Positions 53,271 through 63,518 are shown, numbered from the stretch's first letter. The stretch is 64,000 nt of DNA from Coriobacteriia bacterium (GCA_034370385.1 JAXMKZ010000059.1:161474-225473), one strand, 5' to 3'. Notes: a model not told the origin generated them from the sequence alone. Translations and numbers: made by a program.

Positions 53271-56200
53271 CGAGGGCCTCCTCGTCCTTCGCCCACAGCG
53301 GTGACCGCAGGGTCTTGATCAACCGGGGTACGCCCTTGGAGATCAGGTATCCGTTCCGAGAGCCGATCTCCCGATACATGTCGTTGCGTCCGGAGAGCAC
53401 CTTGAGGACACTCTGATCGGCAAAACCGTTCCCGAGCCACACGCCGCGGGTGGGCTTGAAGTGCGTGGTCCACGCCTCATAAGCGAGCTTCTGTGCCTCT
53501 GAGGCGGCCTCGACGAGAACGATGCGGAAGCCTATCGGCACTCCGTCGCGAGCTATCATCCCCTCAAGCAGGAGCCGCACCTCGGCACTCAAGGACTGCG
53601 CGAGCCGCGAGTACGAAACGATGACGCAGACGATGGGGTGCGCCTCGAACTCGGTTGCGGCCGTTCCAGCCTCCACGCTGACGTGTCGTTCGGCGATGCG
53701 GCTGCTGAGTTCTCGAACCGCCGGGTCCAGGGCAGCTCCTGTGGCGTAGGCGTACGTTCGGTTCTCATCCTGCACGAACGCGGGCGCCGCGTCCAAGACG
53801 ACCACATCGTTGCCCATGTCCGCACCCATGAGCTCCGTCATGCCCTGAGCGAACGCCGCATCCTCCGGGTCATGGCTGAGCACCCAGGTTCCGAAGGATC
53901 CGGCGAAGTCCAGACCAGCGGGTTCAAGCGTAGAGACCTCGACGCCGCAGGGGATTCCTCCTTGGAACCGAGCATCCGACAGCATCGCCTCAATCGCTTC
54001 CGGAGTCACGATGGTCGGCATCGCCGGCACCGCCGGCGCGGCGGCACCATCCCACGCGTCGGCCATACGCTGACACTCTTCACGAATGAAGGCGAGGTCG
54101 TCGTCGACACCGGAACGGGGTCGGGCGGTCTGGAACTCGTGCACTCCGTCGCGCCGCACCAGCCCGCGTCCTTCCAGCGTGGAAGGCCGCATGCCGCCGG
54201 TCTTTCCAAGCACCGAGACATAGTCGACTGGGTCGTTGAACTGAAGAGCGAACATCTGCTTGAAGTTCTGAAGCATCTGGAACCGGACGTCGTTTGAACC
54301 CGTCGCCGACAAGACGACGAACAATCCGTAGCGTATTCCATCTCGCGCAATCCAGGTGAGCGCCTCCAGCGCGTCAGGGTGCGCGTCTGCGAAGCCGCCG
54401 TAGTTGTGAACGACGATCACAATCGAGGCGAGACGCTCTCCGCTGGGCGTACGGTACGCCGAGTAGCCGGCATTCGCCTCAACCAGGAGCCGCTTGCGGC
54501 GCGTCATCTCCCTGCCAAGCATCCTCATCAGACGGATGATACGCTCGTGATCATGGCTGAAGAGCACATCGCCGACGTGCGGTGCAGACCTGAACGCACC
54601 AAGAGTCTCGGCGGCGCAATCGATCACGTACATGTTGAGTAGATCTGGCGGGCTGGACTCTATGAGCGACCACATAAGCGTCCGGATGAACCGCTCCTTC
54701 CCGCTCCCGGTGGACCCGTACACCACGACGTTGCCGTCGCGGGATAGCGGGACGGCAAGAACCTCCTGCCGCTGATTGGCCGGGTCGTCGTACTCTCCGA
54801 TGATCGGTTCCAAGACACCCGCGCGCGCGGGCTGCCCGTACTTTCGTCTGAGCTCGTCAACGAATACGTCGCCGGGAATGGGGTCCAACCACAGCGGACG
54901 GATGTTGATTCCTTCGCTCTGAGCGACCCCTGCGATGTAGGCCGTGATCTCATCAAGCTGTCTGCGGGCAGGGCCCAAGACTCCGCGTGACTTCTCTCCG
55001 CGTGATCGCCGAACGATCTGCCCGAGATGGCTGACCAGCGCGACACTGTCATCGTAATCCGGAGTGTAGGTGTCATTCGGAACATACGGTGCACCAGCCC
55101 ACGACGACTGTCCCATTTCGAACACCTCATTGAACCCGACCTGGAGGTAGAAGCGCCCCGCTGCCGACAGCTCGGCCGCATCGGGACGCTTGATGACCTC
55201 GACGCTGTCGGCCTTCTCCTGAACCTTGAGGCATACACGGAACCGGCTGTTGGACCAGATCTGGTCGTTCACCACGCCTGATGGCTTCTGCGTTGCAAGA
55301 ATCAGATGGACTCCCAGGCTTCGTCCGATTCTGGCAGCGCTGACGAGCTGGTCCATGAACTCAGGCTGCTGCGCTTTGAGTTCGGCAAACTCGTCGGAGA
55401 TGATCAACAGATGGGACAGCGGCTCGCTGACCTCGCCCTCTCGGTACAATCCCTGGTACGCATAGATGTCGATGTTGCTTGTGCCGGTGGCATCTGCGGC
55501 CGCATTGAACAGCGCTTGCCTACGCTTCAGTTCGCTTTGAATCGACACCAGCGATCGGTTCACCTCCGCGCCATCGAGGTTGGTGATCGTGCCAACCACA
55601 TGCGGCAGCTCCGAGAACGCATTCGCCATGCCGCCGCCCTTGTAGTCGATGAGTACGAAGGCGACCTCGTGCGGGTCGTAGTTGAGTGCGAGCGAGAGGA
55701 TGTACGTCATGATGAACTCGCTCTTGCCGGACCCGGTCATGCCAGCGATCAATCCATGGGGCCCATGGAATCGCTCGTGAACGTCGAGTTTCATGATGTT
55801 GCCCGACGCATCTACACCTATCGGGGCCTCCAAAGACAGAACCGGATTGCTGCCCGCCCAGCGCGTCAGGATATTGAGGTGTTCGACCCGACCTACGCGA
55901 TACATGTCGAGAACGGGCAGTGCGGCAGGGAACGCTCGTACGTCCGTGGTCGTGTCAAGCCGGGTGTTCGCGAGCGTTTCGACCGCATCTCGGGGCCAAG
56001 AGGCCACCGCAACGTCCGGAGTGAAGGGAAGCGTGCTCACTTCCCCTTGCTCGGCCAGCATCAAGGTCGGCGAATCCCCCAAGTCGACGATCGCGGTGCA
56101 TTCATCGGGAAGCTCACTCCTGTCCTGATACGCCGCAACAACGCTGAATCCGAGTTCTGCGCCCTCACGAAGGATCCGGTCAAGGCCGTGCGAACGACTC

Positions 56201-57864
56201 GCCAGAGCCGGGTTGAGCACGCACACCACGTAGTGCGGTTTCAGTGGTCCGGTGCGCCCGGGGATACGCTCATCCTCGCGCTGCCGCATCTGCGCCTCAA
56301 TGTGAACAGAAAGCCCCTTGAGCTCCTCTGCACTGGAGGCTACGAGACGAATCGACTCATCGTCGCTCCATGTGTGGGGAAGCCACCGCGCGCTCGCCCA
56401 GTCCGAGTGTGAATCCTGGTCATAGATGAAGACGAGTCGAAGGACATCGTGAGCGTGCAGCGCGGCGAGCTGCAGGACAAGGCCACGAAGCAACGAGTGT
56501 GTCCGCTCCGCGCTGCCGACCAGACCCAGAATCGCGTGCTCCCGCAACGAAACCGTGATCGGCACGCCCGTCATCACTCGAGCGGCGTCCGCAACCGCAC
56601 GCATCTCTGCTTCCAGACAATCCTCTTCGACGCTGAACTTCGGCTCCTGTGCACTGAGCTCCATATCCATGGACGCGTCACCGACGCCCAGCCTCACCGA
56701 CAGAAAGTCGTGGGCGTCAGCAGTGCGGCTCCAGAGCTCGCCGTCTCTGCGCATGACCCAACCCAGGCAGTCGGCAAGGGTGGGAACCGCACGGCCGAGT
56801 ACATCCGCTTGCCGAGCACGCTCGGATTCGATGCGCGCATCGATTCCGCTGAGATAAGCGCGGTACTTCTCCAGGCGCTCCTGCTCCCGCAGGGCGGACT
56901 GCTTCGTGTGATATCTGCGGTTCAACAACGGCCACATCACCATCGCGAGAAGGATGCTCGCGGACATAACGAGTGCGGGTATCGCGTCGCTGAATGGACG
57001 ACCTTGGTTAATCACGTTGAAGGCGGTGAAGATACCGATGGAAGATGCGGCCACTCCCATCGTGAGTGCGGAGCCGATGACGAGCATGACCGGCAGCGTA
57101 TCCTCTTCGCGCCTCTGCGGGGGCGGATCCAATTTGAATGCAGCGGTCCGGATTCTCTCCGAGAAGCGCGGGGACCTCGAGAACAGCTGCGCAACGGCAG
57201 CCTCCTCGATATCCTCGTCGAGCATTAGATTGAAGTCTGGCAGCTCAAAGGGTGCAAGGGTTCGCTCGTCGACGGTCACGAGTCCATCAGGATTATTGAT
57301 GGCGATGATGCTCTGGCCCACGACCATCGTGAGACCGACAATCCAAATCACGTCACCGGGATTGAGCGTGGCAGCTTGAACACGGCGTCCGTTGACGAAC
57401 GTGCCGTTCGCACTGCCCCTGTCCTCCACAGCGATATGACCATCGTCGAAGCGCAGCGCCGCGTGGGCATTGGACACAAATCTGCTCGCGAAACAGATCT
57501 CGGAACTCTCGCTTCTGCCGATCCGCGCCGATCCATGTGCCGGAAGTTGGTAGCGAACGAAGCGCTGGCGATCCTCGGTGGTCGACTCGCACAGCAGGAG
57601 CAGACTATCGCCTGTCGCGGTGATGCGTATACCGTAGAAGACGTCGGGTTCAAGAACCATCGTCTTCACCGGTTGTTCGTCCTGCCCAAGCACCGCCGCG
57701 CGTCTGTTGGACTTCAAGACCCACTGGCCGGCGACCCCTTCAACACTGAGGAGTTCGTCGCACCCGCCCGACTCGTCAGCGCGGGTAACCCAGTACTGAC
57801 CCAACGGCTTCGCTGGGAGATTGAGTCGCTCTATGCGGTCGCCGTCGACCAGAATGAGCTGCAT
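53263..57864 (-). CDS. EssC-type FtsK/SpoIIIE ATPase of a type VIIb-like secretion system
   Basis: A 1,533-aa membrane ATPase. Residues about 1-190 are an N-terminal FHA pair; the second is clear (IGRSESSEICF, VSNAHAALRF, GSANGTFVN). Two membrane helices lie at about 258-315. The first ATPase has GMTGSGKSEF (about 708) and LLIISDEFAEL. The second has YGSTGSGKERF (about 1048), where the S/T after GK is Glu, and VVHNYGGF instead of a Walker B Asp-Glu. The third, C-terminal domain (about 1285-1533) has no P-loop. Only the first is likely to hydrolyse ATP. It powers export of WXG100 proteins. GGAGGGGAA precedes the ATG. Confidence 0.94.
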   Translation of the reverse strand: MQLILVDGDRIERLNLPAKPLGQYWVTRADESGGCDELLSVEGVAGQWVLKSNRRAAVLGQDEQPVKTMVLEPDVFYGIRITATGDSLLLLCESTTEDRQRFVRYQLPAHGSARIGRSESSEICFASRFVSNAHAALRFDDGHIAVEDRGSANGTFVNGRRVQAATLNPGDVIWIVGLTMVVGQSIIAINNPDGLVTVDERTLAPFELPDFNLMLDEDIEEAAVAQLFSRSPRFSERIRTAAFKLDPPPQRREEDTLPVMLVIGSALTMGVAASSIGIFTAFNVINQGRPFSDAIPALVMSASILLAMVMWPLLNRRYHTKQSALREQERLEKYRAYLSGIDARIESERARQADVLGRAVPTLADCLGWVMRRDGELWSRTADAHDFLSVRLGVGDASMDMELSAQEPKFSVEEDCLEAEMRAVADAARVMTGVPITVSLREHAILGLVGSAERTHSLLRGLVLQLAALHAHDVLRLVFIYDQDSHSDWASARWLPHTWSDDESIRLVASSAEELKGLSVHIEAQMRQREDERIPGRTGPLKPHYVVCVLNPALASRSHGLDRILREGAELGFSVVAAYQDRSELPDECTAIVDLGDSPTLMLAEQGEVSTLPFTPDVAVASWPRDAVETLANTRLDTTTDVRAFPAALPVLDMYRVGRVEHLNILTRWAGSNPVLSLEAPIGVDASGNIMKLDVHERFHGPHGLIAGMTGSGKSEFIMTYILSLALNYDPHEVAFVLIDYKGGGMANAFSELPHVVGTITNLDGAEVNRSLVSIQSELKRRQALFNAAADATGTSNIDIYAYQGLYREGEVSEPLSHLLIISDEFAELKAQQPEFMDQLVSAARIGRSLGVHLILATQKPSGVVNDQIWSNSRFRVCLKVQEKADSVEVIKRPDAAELSAAGRFYLQVGFNEVFEMGQSSWAGAPYVPNDTYTPDYDDSVALVSHLGQIVRRSRGEKSRGVLGPARRQLDEITAYIAGVAQSEGINIRPLWLDPIPGDVFVDELRRKYGQPARAGVLEPIIGEYDDPANQRQEVLAVPLSRDGNVVVYGSTGSGKERFIRTLMWSLIESSPPDLLNMYVIDCAAETLGAFRSAPHVGDVLFSHDHERIIRLMRMLGREMTRRKRLLVEANAGYSAYRTPSGERLASIVIVVHNYGGFADAHPDALEALTWIARDGIRYGLFVVLSATGSNDVRFQMLQNFKQMFALQFNDPVDYVSVLGKTGGMRPSTLEGRGLVRRDGVHEFQTARPRSGVDDDLAFIREECQRMADAWDGAAAPAVPAMPTIVTPEAIEAMLSDARFQGGIPCGVEVSTLEPAGLDFAGSFGTWVLSHDPEDAAFAQGMTELMGADMGNDVVVLDAAPAFVQDENRTYAYATGAALDPAVRELSSRIAERHVSVEAGTAATEFEAHPIVCVIVSYSRLAQSLSAEVRLLLEGMIARDGVPIGFRIVLVEAASEAQKLAYEAWTTHFKPTRGVWLGNGFADQSVLKVLSGRNDMYREIGSRNGYLISKGVPRLIKTLRSPLWAKDEEALDE

Positions 57865-58024
57865 TTCCCCTCCATCTCGATACTTGTTCCGCGCGCTCCA
57901 AGCGACCGCTCGAATCCCCCGAGAGGGCGGTGCTCAGGTTAGGTTATCTTCACGTACACTATCAGAGTGAACGAAGCCGACCAGAGGGCAACAGTCGGTA
58001 GTTTTGCGTATGAGGGAAGGCAAC

Positions 58025-59851
58025 GTGGCGGAGTTCGGTCCCTATCACATCATCTCAGAGCTCGGCCGTGGCGCGATGGCGGTGGTGTGGCGCGCCTATG
58101 ACCCCGCGCTCGAACGAGAGGTCGCGATCAAGGAACCGCTTCCACCGCCCGGTTCATCGGAGCACGTGACGGCGGACTTCCAACGCCGATTCATTCGCGA
58201 AGCACGAGCGGTGGCGCGGCTGAGCCACCCGGGGATCGTCACGGTGCATGCGGCTGCCGTATTTGACGGCCGACCCGGTCTTGTCATGGAGCTCATCCAC
58301 GGACGGTTGCTCTCGGATATCGTCGCGCACGGGCGCGCACCAGTGCCGTGGACGGTCGCCCACATCAGCCAGCTTCTGGAGGCGGTTGGCTACGCGCACA
58401 CGATGGGCGTGGTTCACCGCGACCTCAAGCCCGACAACGTATTCGTGACCGCAGACGGCGGCGTGAAGATCACCGACTTCGGCATCGCCCACGTGGCCAG
58501 CACCGAAGAGTACACGGCGGTCGGCACGGTACTCGGCACGCCGGCGTACATGTCACCCGAGCAGGTGCGGGGCCTGCCGATAGACAAGAGAACCGACCTC
58601 TTCTCGGTGGGCGTGATCGCCTACGTGCTTCTGACGGGCACCAACCCGTTCAAGGGCGCGGCAGACACAGGCATCGCCACGACGCTCTACCGTATCGCGC
58701 ACGAAGACCCGCCGACACCGGTCGAACTCGATCCGGAGATTCCCTCCCATTTGTCCGAAACGGTCATGAAGGCCCTGGCGAAGAGCGCCGACGACCGTTA
58801 CGCCGATGCCGATGCCATGCTCTCGGACTGGGAACTGCGAAGCTTCGAAGAGGTGGAGTACCCGCCTTCCATCGTACCGACTCACCCGCCACAGGCACCT
58901 CATCCCATGCAGGATCCGACCCTCGGACCCGGGGCAGGGTTGACCGTCGCGACAGTGGATCCTCGTGCGTCAGCTGATCCTCTGTCGGTTCCCACCGCCC
59001 CCCCACCCGCACCTTCGTATCCCCCATCATCCGAGGGAAGAGCCGAACCGTACCCAGCGCCCGGGCCGGCCCTGCAGGCCTCGCCCGAAGTGCCGGCACC
59101 GCCACCGCCACCCGAGCCGACCATCATCGAGATGGCCGAGCCGACCATGCTCGAGTACCCAGAGCCCGTCGAACCAGTCATCGAGCCGGTCGCGCCTCCC
59201 CCGCACGTCGAATCAGACCCGACGCCGACGCCCGTCACGCCACCTCGATCCAAGAAGGGTCGTCGGGTTGCCCTCGCAGCGGCAATCGCATTCGTCCTCA
59301 TCGCGGGAGGCACCGCCGCAGGAGTACTGCGCAAGCCTGCAGCGGAAGAGCCCCGGCCGGAGCCTGTGGCAGTGAAAGAAGAACCGTCCCCGATCGTCGA
59401 AGAGGCGCCTCCCGCGGAGCCCGCGGAGAAGCGCCTGACAAAAGTGGCGCTTACCATAGCGCCAACCACCCTCACCGAGGGCGGCCAAGTCACGCTGAAA
59501 GCGAAACTGACCTCAGGCGGCAACGGCTTGCGCCGCCAGTGGATTCACTTCTACTCCGAAAACTCCAAGGGAAAGATTGGCGATCTCGGTCGGCACCGCA
59601 CGGACTCTGCCGGGTGGGCGACTCTCAAGGGATGGAAGGTGAACAGTCGGGGGACGTTCACTATTCATGCGAAGTTCGCTGGCAGCGACACGTTCAAGAA
59701 GAGCGCCACGAGTAAACGGCTCACGGTCAAGGCCAGGCCGGTCAACAGGGGCAGTAGTGGCGGGGGCTCAAGCGGGGGCAGCACCCGCGGAAGCTCGAGC
59801 GGGGGCTCAAGCGGGGGCAGCACCGGCGGGGGCAGCAATCCTTTCGACTAG
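58025..59851 (+). CDS. Membrane Ser/Thr protein kinase (Hanks type) with extracellular Ig-like domain
   Basis: A 608-aa protein. The kinase domain (1-265) has GRGAMAVVWRA, VAIKE, HRDLKPDNVF, DFGIAH and GTPAYMSPEQ, all active residues present. A Pro-rich linker (about 290-405) leads to one membrane helix (about 410-435). The outside part is an Ig-like domain (TIAPTTLTEGGQVTLKAKL..FTIHAKFAGSDTFKKS) followed by a Gly/Ser-rich tail ending NPFD. It has no PASTA domain. GTG at 58025 follows AGGGAAGG; ATG at 58010 is the alternative. It is divergent from essC, and FHA proteins and a PP2C are nearby. Confidence 0.92.
   Translation: MAEFGPYHIISELGRGAMAVVWRAYDPALEREVAIKEPLPPPGSSEHVTADFQRRFIREARAVARLSHPGIVTVHAAAVFDGRPGLVMELIHGRLLSDIVAHGRAPVPWTVAHISQLLEAVGYAHTMGVVHRDLKPDNVFVTADGGVKITDFGIAHVASTEEYTAVGTVLGTPAYMSPEQVRGLPIDKRTDLFSVGVIAYVLLTGTNPFKGAADTGIATTLYRIAHEDPPTPVELDPEIPSHLSETVMKALAKSADDRYADADAMLSDWELRSFEEVEYPPSIVPTHPPQAPHPMQDPTLGPGAGLTVATVDPRASADPLSVPTAPPPAPSYPPSSEGRAEPYPAPGPALQASPEVPAPPPPPEPTIIEMAEPTMLEYPEPVEPVIEPVAPPPHVESDPTPTPVTPPRSKKGRRVALAAAIAFVLIAGGTAAGVLRKPAAEEPRPEPVAVKEEPSPIVEEAPPAEPAEKRLTKVALTIAPTTLTEGGQVTLKAKLTSGGNGLRRQWIHFYSENSKGKIGDLGRHRTDSAGWATLKGWKVNSRGTFTIHAKFAGSDTFKKSATSKRLTVKARPVNRGSSGGGSSGGSTRGSSSGGSSGGSTGGGSNPFD
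59762..59824 (+). repeat. 24-nt direct repeat coding the Gly/Ser tail of the kinase
   Basis: The same 24 nt (beginning GGGGGCTCAAGCGGGGG) occur at 59762-59785 and 59801-59824, a 39-bp period, within a wider GGGGGC-rich stretch. The number of copies may vary between strains by slippage. Confidence 0.75.
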
Positions 59852-59867
59852 GACGCGTACGGGTGAG

Positions 59868-61817
59868 CTACTTCACTCGCACGTAGTACGGTCCGACGGT
59901 CGTGACCGCATGTAGGCCACAGTCGCTCAGCTGGTGATCGAGCTGAATGAGGTAGAGGCCCGGCTTGCCAAAGACCCGTTTCGCTTCCCAGTACCCCGTG
60001 TCGTTCGCGCCGACACTGACGACTCTGCCAGGTACCGGAGTGCGCTGGGTGGGAGCGGTCGAGAGCGCCGTGCGAAACGTAACGGCGATGTCGCCCACGC
60101 TGTGAGCGGGCTGGATCGTCCCCTTGAACGTGATCGTCTGACCCTTCCGTACGACGGGCGGATTGTACCGGCTCTTGCTGGCGCCGCTGGTGAGTGTGAT
60201 CCGGGGCCTGACGCGAAGCACAGGAGCGTCCTTCGAGAAGTCGACGCGCGGACTGGGCCCGAAGGCGACGTAACCATCGGAGTCGGGCACTCGGACTCGC
60301 ACCCACGTGTTCTGCTTGGGCCGGAAGTTGTAAGCGAATCGACCGCCGCTGACTGGTACTCGGACGCTCGGCAGGGCCGTAGAACCCTTGGCACCCGTAT
60401 TGAAGAGCAACTCCACCTCAGGGGGAGCTGCGACGCCTGGAGCCAGTGACTTCGCGTAGCCGGCGATAGACACGGATTTCCCATATGCGACGACGCCGCT
60501 CCGACTTGTCGGCGAGCTCAATCCCGCTTTCGTCTTGGCCTTGATGTCGCGCTGAAGCGTGTAGGCGCCCTGCGCCCCGCCAAAGGCACGGACTGACGCC
60601 ACCACCGTGCGAGTCCGAGACGACGCAGCAAACTTCCAGCCGTACGCGTAGGGGTCACTCAAATCGACCGCCACCGATGACGCTCCCTCGCGCAGTATCG
60701 CGATCTGCCCCGCCGATGAGCGAATGGTGAACTCCGCATTGGCCGGAACGGTGAAAGTGAAGACGTCGCACGGATCCTGGGGACCCCCGAACTCCCCCGA
60801 AGCGGGCCAGCTCGTGACCTTGCGCGCGCCGCTCACGTCGTCGTCGGACTCGAACAGCGGCATCGAACCCGTGCGGACCTTACCCTGTGAGGGATCTGCA
60901 ACAACCACCCTCTCGCCAGTCGCATTGACCGCGACCCCGACAGGGCCCGCCAGCGCCGTATCCCCGGCAGGACGCCCGTCCCATGACTCGACGAGCGTGC
61001 CGAGTGCGCTGTACTTCTGAAGTCGCGCCCCTGATCGATCGGTGACGTAAACGTTGCCGGTCACATCACATGCAACGCCGTACGGACCGACCAGTGGTCC
61101 GGCCGTATAACCGATGGTGGCAAGAGTCCTCACCGAGGAGCGGTTTGACACTGACGAGAAGCGCTGAACGCGTCGGTTGCCGGTGTCGGCGACCACTACA
61201 CGCCCACGGGAGTCAACCGCTACGCTGCGCGGCTGCCGGAACTGGTGCGCCCCACTGCCAGCACCACCTCCTATCAGGCTCAGGTAGTGCCCCGTCGAGC
61301 TGAATCGCTGCACCCGATTATTGCCGGTGTCAGCCACGTACACGGAGTAGTCCTTGCCAACGGCGACTCCACCTGGGGAGCGGAGCTTCCCTCTGCTGGT
61401 TCCCGGCGAACCGATTCTTCTCAGGAACGCCCCGCTTGAGCTGAACACGCGGATGATGCCGTTGCCGCTGTCGGCAACGTAGATGCGCCCAGAGCGGTCT
61501 ACTGCGACCCCGGTGGGGTCACGGAACGCACTGCGGAGCGCGAATGAGGACCCGTCGGAGCGGACAACTGTGACTCTATCTGTGCCCTTGTCGGAGACGA
61601 CAAAGCCTCCTGCGGGCGTCAGCGCGACGCCCCATGGCTCCGACCAACCGGCGGTCCAGTTCGTGACGTCTGTCCAAGTAGCCGGAACCGCGGATACGCG
61701 CGTACCAGTCCCGGTCGCCGCATCAGCAGGGGTCGTCGATCCGTACACCCAGATTGCGGCACCCATGGACAGCAGCAGGGTCGCCATCGCCAACCGATAG
61801 TGTGCGAACCGCTGCAT
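59868..61817 (-). CDS. Secreted NHL-repeat beta-propeller protein
   Basis: A 649-aa protein. A signal peptide (about 1-35) ends near ADA-A. About six NHL units follow (residues 45-330), each like DPTGVAVDRSGRIYVADSGN..I.VFSSSG. Then come an unrecognised domain (about 340-440, starting DPCDVFTFTVPANAEFTI, resembling pre-peptidase C-terminal-type beta sandwiches) and one or two Ig-like units ending YYVRVK. ATG at 61817 follows GGGAG; GTG 61820 is next to it. It converges with the kinase gene (16 nt apart). Ligand unknown. Confidence 0.85.
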   Translation of the reverse strand: MQRFAHYRLAMATLLLSMGAAIWVYGSTTPADAATGTGTRVSAVPATWTDVTNWTAGWSEPWGVALTPAGGFVVSDKGTDRVTVVRSDGSSFALRSAFRDPTGVAVDRSGRIYVADSGNGIIRVFSSSGAFLRRIGSPGTSRGKLRSPGGVAVGKDYSVYVADTGNNRVQRFSSTGHYLSLIGGGAGSGAHQFRQPRSVAVDSRGRVVVADTGNRRVQRFSSVSNRSSVRTLATIGYTAGPLVGPYGVACDVTGNVYVTDRSGARLQKYSALGTLVESWDGRPAGDTALAGPVGVAVNATGERVVVADPSQGKVRTGSMPLFESDDDVSGARKVTSWPASGEFGGPQDPCDVFTFTVPANAEFTIRSSAGQIAILREGASSVAVDLSDPYAYGWKFAASSRTRTVVASVRAFGGAQGAYTLQRDIKAKTKAGLSSPTSRSGVVAYGKSVSIAGYAKSLAPGVAAPPEVELLFNTGAKGSTALPSVRVPVSGGRFAYNFRPKQNTWVRVRVPDSDGYVAFGPSPRVDFSKDAPVLRVRPRITLTSGASKSRYNPPVVRKGQTITFKGTIQPAHSVGDIAVTFRTALSTAPTQRTPVPGRVVSVGANDTGYWEAKRVFGKPGLYLIQLDHQLSDCGLHAVTTVGPYYVRVK

Positions 61818-62084
61818 CACTTACTCCCTAGCGTACTATCGCCCGTTACACTCGCTGAAGAGGTAACTGAGTCTGGATACACTCAACAGCATAGCAGTGT
61901 GTGGGTGGCCAATCCGTGTCGCATCGCACGATTGGGCAACAACGCTATCCCCCGCAATGCCACAAGTAACCAGCCTCATGTCGCCGTAGAACACGATGCT
62001 AGACTGATTCGACGCCACGGCAACGCGACAGCAACGGGGCAGAACCCCTGCTGCGCGCCGGGGACGAGCGACGAGGGGGAACCA

Positions 62085-63518
62085 GTGGCACGGCCAATCT
62101 GGAGGATCGGGGCCCCGCACAGCACCACGCAGGATCACGCTGTCCCGGGATCCACGGGGCGCACAATCGGAATCCTCATCGCGTGCGTCGCAGTCGCACT
62201 GAGCCTCTCGCATCCCGGCACGGCTGCGGCCGCTCTTCGGATCACCACGAACGCGAAGAGCCAGATGGCACCCGACATCTCAGGTTCCACAATCGTGTAC
62301 GCGGACTGGCGCGCGCAGGACTGGCGCGTCCTAGACCTGTTCGACGCCGACTTCCCTGCCCTATACGCAGACATCTACGCCTATGACCTCAACACCCGAA
62401 CCGAACGACGCCTGACGAGCACCAAGGACTGCGAGACGCCGGTCATCGACGGCAACCTGGTCGCCTACGAACGATCTGGGCACTGGTCGCAAGGTGATAT
62501 CTACGTGTACGACCTGTCAACTCGCACCGAGCGCCAGCTGACCAGCCACGATCATCGTCAGACGAACCCCAGCATCGACGGCAAGAGAGTCGTGTGGGAG
62601 GACTACAGGAACGACCCGGACAACGTCTCCGGGGAATCGTCTGATATCTATCTGCGCGACTTGACCGCCGGCACGGAGGTGCGGCTCACCGACGGATTCG
62701 GACAGCACCGTCGTCCGGTCATTCACGGTGACCTGGTGGCCTACGAGCAGGGCTCGTACGACGAATCGTCCATTCGCATACACGACTTGCGAGACGGAAC
62801 AGACCGGCGGGTTCCGTCAACCGCGACCTATCAAAGCCAACCCGCCTTGTGGGGCACCAACCTCGTGTACGTCGGACTCAACGCGTCACGCCGACCAACC
62901 GGCGTGTACCTCTACGATGTGGCGACCAACGTCGAGCGCAAGCTCACTACGGGCACGGGCTGGTACTGGCGTCCGGATATCTCCGGCGACACGGTGGTCT
63001 ATCAGGTTGAGAGCGGTGGCAACACGGATGTCTACGCCCACCGCCTCGCCACTGGCGTGACGCACAGGGTGACCGCGGACCCCGCTTCGCAGAGTCATCC
63101 GGCGGTCGATGGCACGAAGGTCGTCTACGAAGATGAGATCCGGATCGAGGCAGACATCTACCTCGAAGATGTCAGCGCCCTCACCGTCAGGCCGCGGCCC
63201 TACGTGGGCACCCCCGTGGCTCCCGCGCTCATGTACGCCGGCAAGGCTCGAACCGTGTACGGCACCCTCAAGCCGAGGCACATTGCGAACACGTCCCCCG
63301 TGAGGCTCTATCTGTGGAAGAAGGTTGGAATCGATGGGTGGTGGCAGTACCGCGGCACGACCACGGCGAAGGCCATCAACTACTCGACGTATTCCAGATA
63401 CACGACATCCCTGCGTCTCCCGTCCAAAGGAGCCTGGCGAATACGTGCGTACCACCCCGGATCGACCGTTCTTGGGGCCGCCTCGTCCCCGGGGTACGAC
63501 TACATCACCGTGAAGTAG
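62085..63518 (+). CDS. Secreted TolB-like beta-propeller protein
   Basis: A 477-aa protein. GTG at 62085 follows AGGGGGAACCA; the upstream extension of the frame is not coding-like. A hydrophobic signal segment (about 27-48) ends near TAA-A. About seven repeats of the form P.I.G..VVYE......DIY.YDL.T.TERRLT (residues 60-365) make a TolB/DPP-like propeller. The C-terminal domain (about 380-477) ends GYDYITVK; a decayed copy of this tail lies on the other strand just downstream. Function unknown. The 264 nt upstream to 61820 hold only promoter-like sequence. Confidence 0.83.
   Translation: MARPIWRIGAPHSTTQDHAVPGSTGRTIGILIACVAVALSLSHPGTAAAALRITTNAKSQMAPDISGSTIVYADWRAQDWRVLDLFDADFPALYADIYAYDLNTRTERRLTSTKDCETPVIDGNLVAYERSGHWSQGDIYVYDLSTRTERQLTSHDHRQTNPSIDGKRVVWEDYRNDPDNVSGESSDIYLRDLTAGTEVRLTDGFGQHRRPVIHGDLVAYEQGSYDESSIRIHDLRDGTDRRVPSTATYQSQPALWGTNLVYVGLNASRRPTGVYLYDVATNVERKLTTGTGWYWRPDISGDTVVYQVESGGNTDVYAHRLATGVTHRVTADPASQSHPAVDGTKVVYEDEIRIEADIYLEDVSALTVRPRPYVGTPVAPALMYAGKARTVYGTLKPRHIANTSPVRLYLWKKVGIDGWWQYRGTTTAKAINYSTYSRYTTSLRLPSKGAWRIRAYHPGSTVLGAASSPGYDYITVK

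Noticed and set aside
55306..56412. A 368-codon + strand frame inside essC
   Set aside because: It is a mirror of the ATPase gene with no domain or ribosome site.
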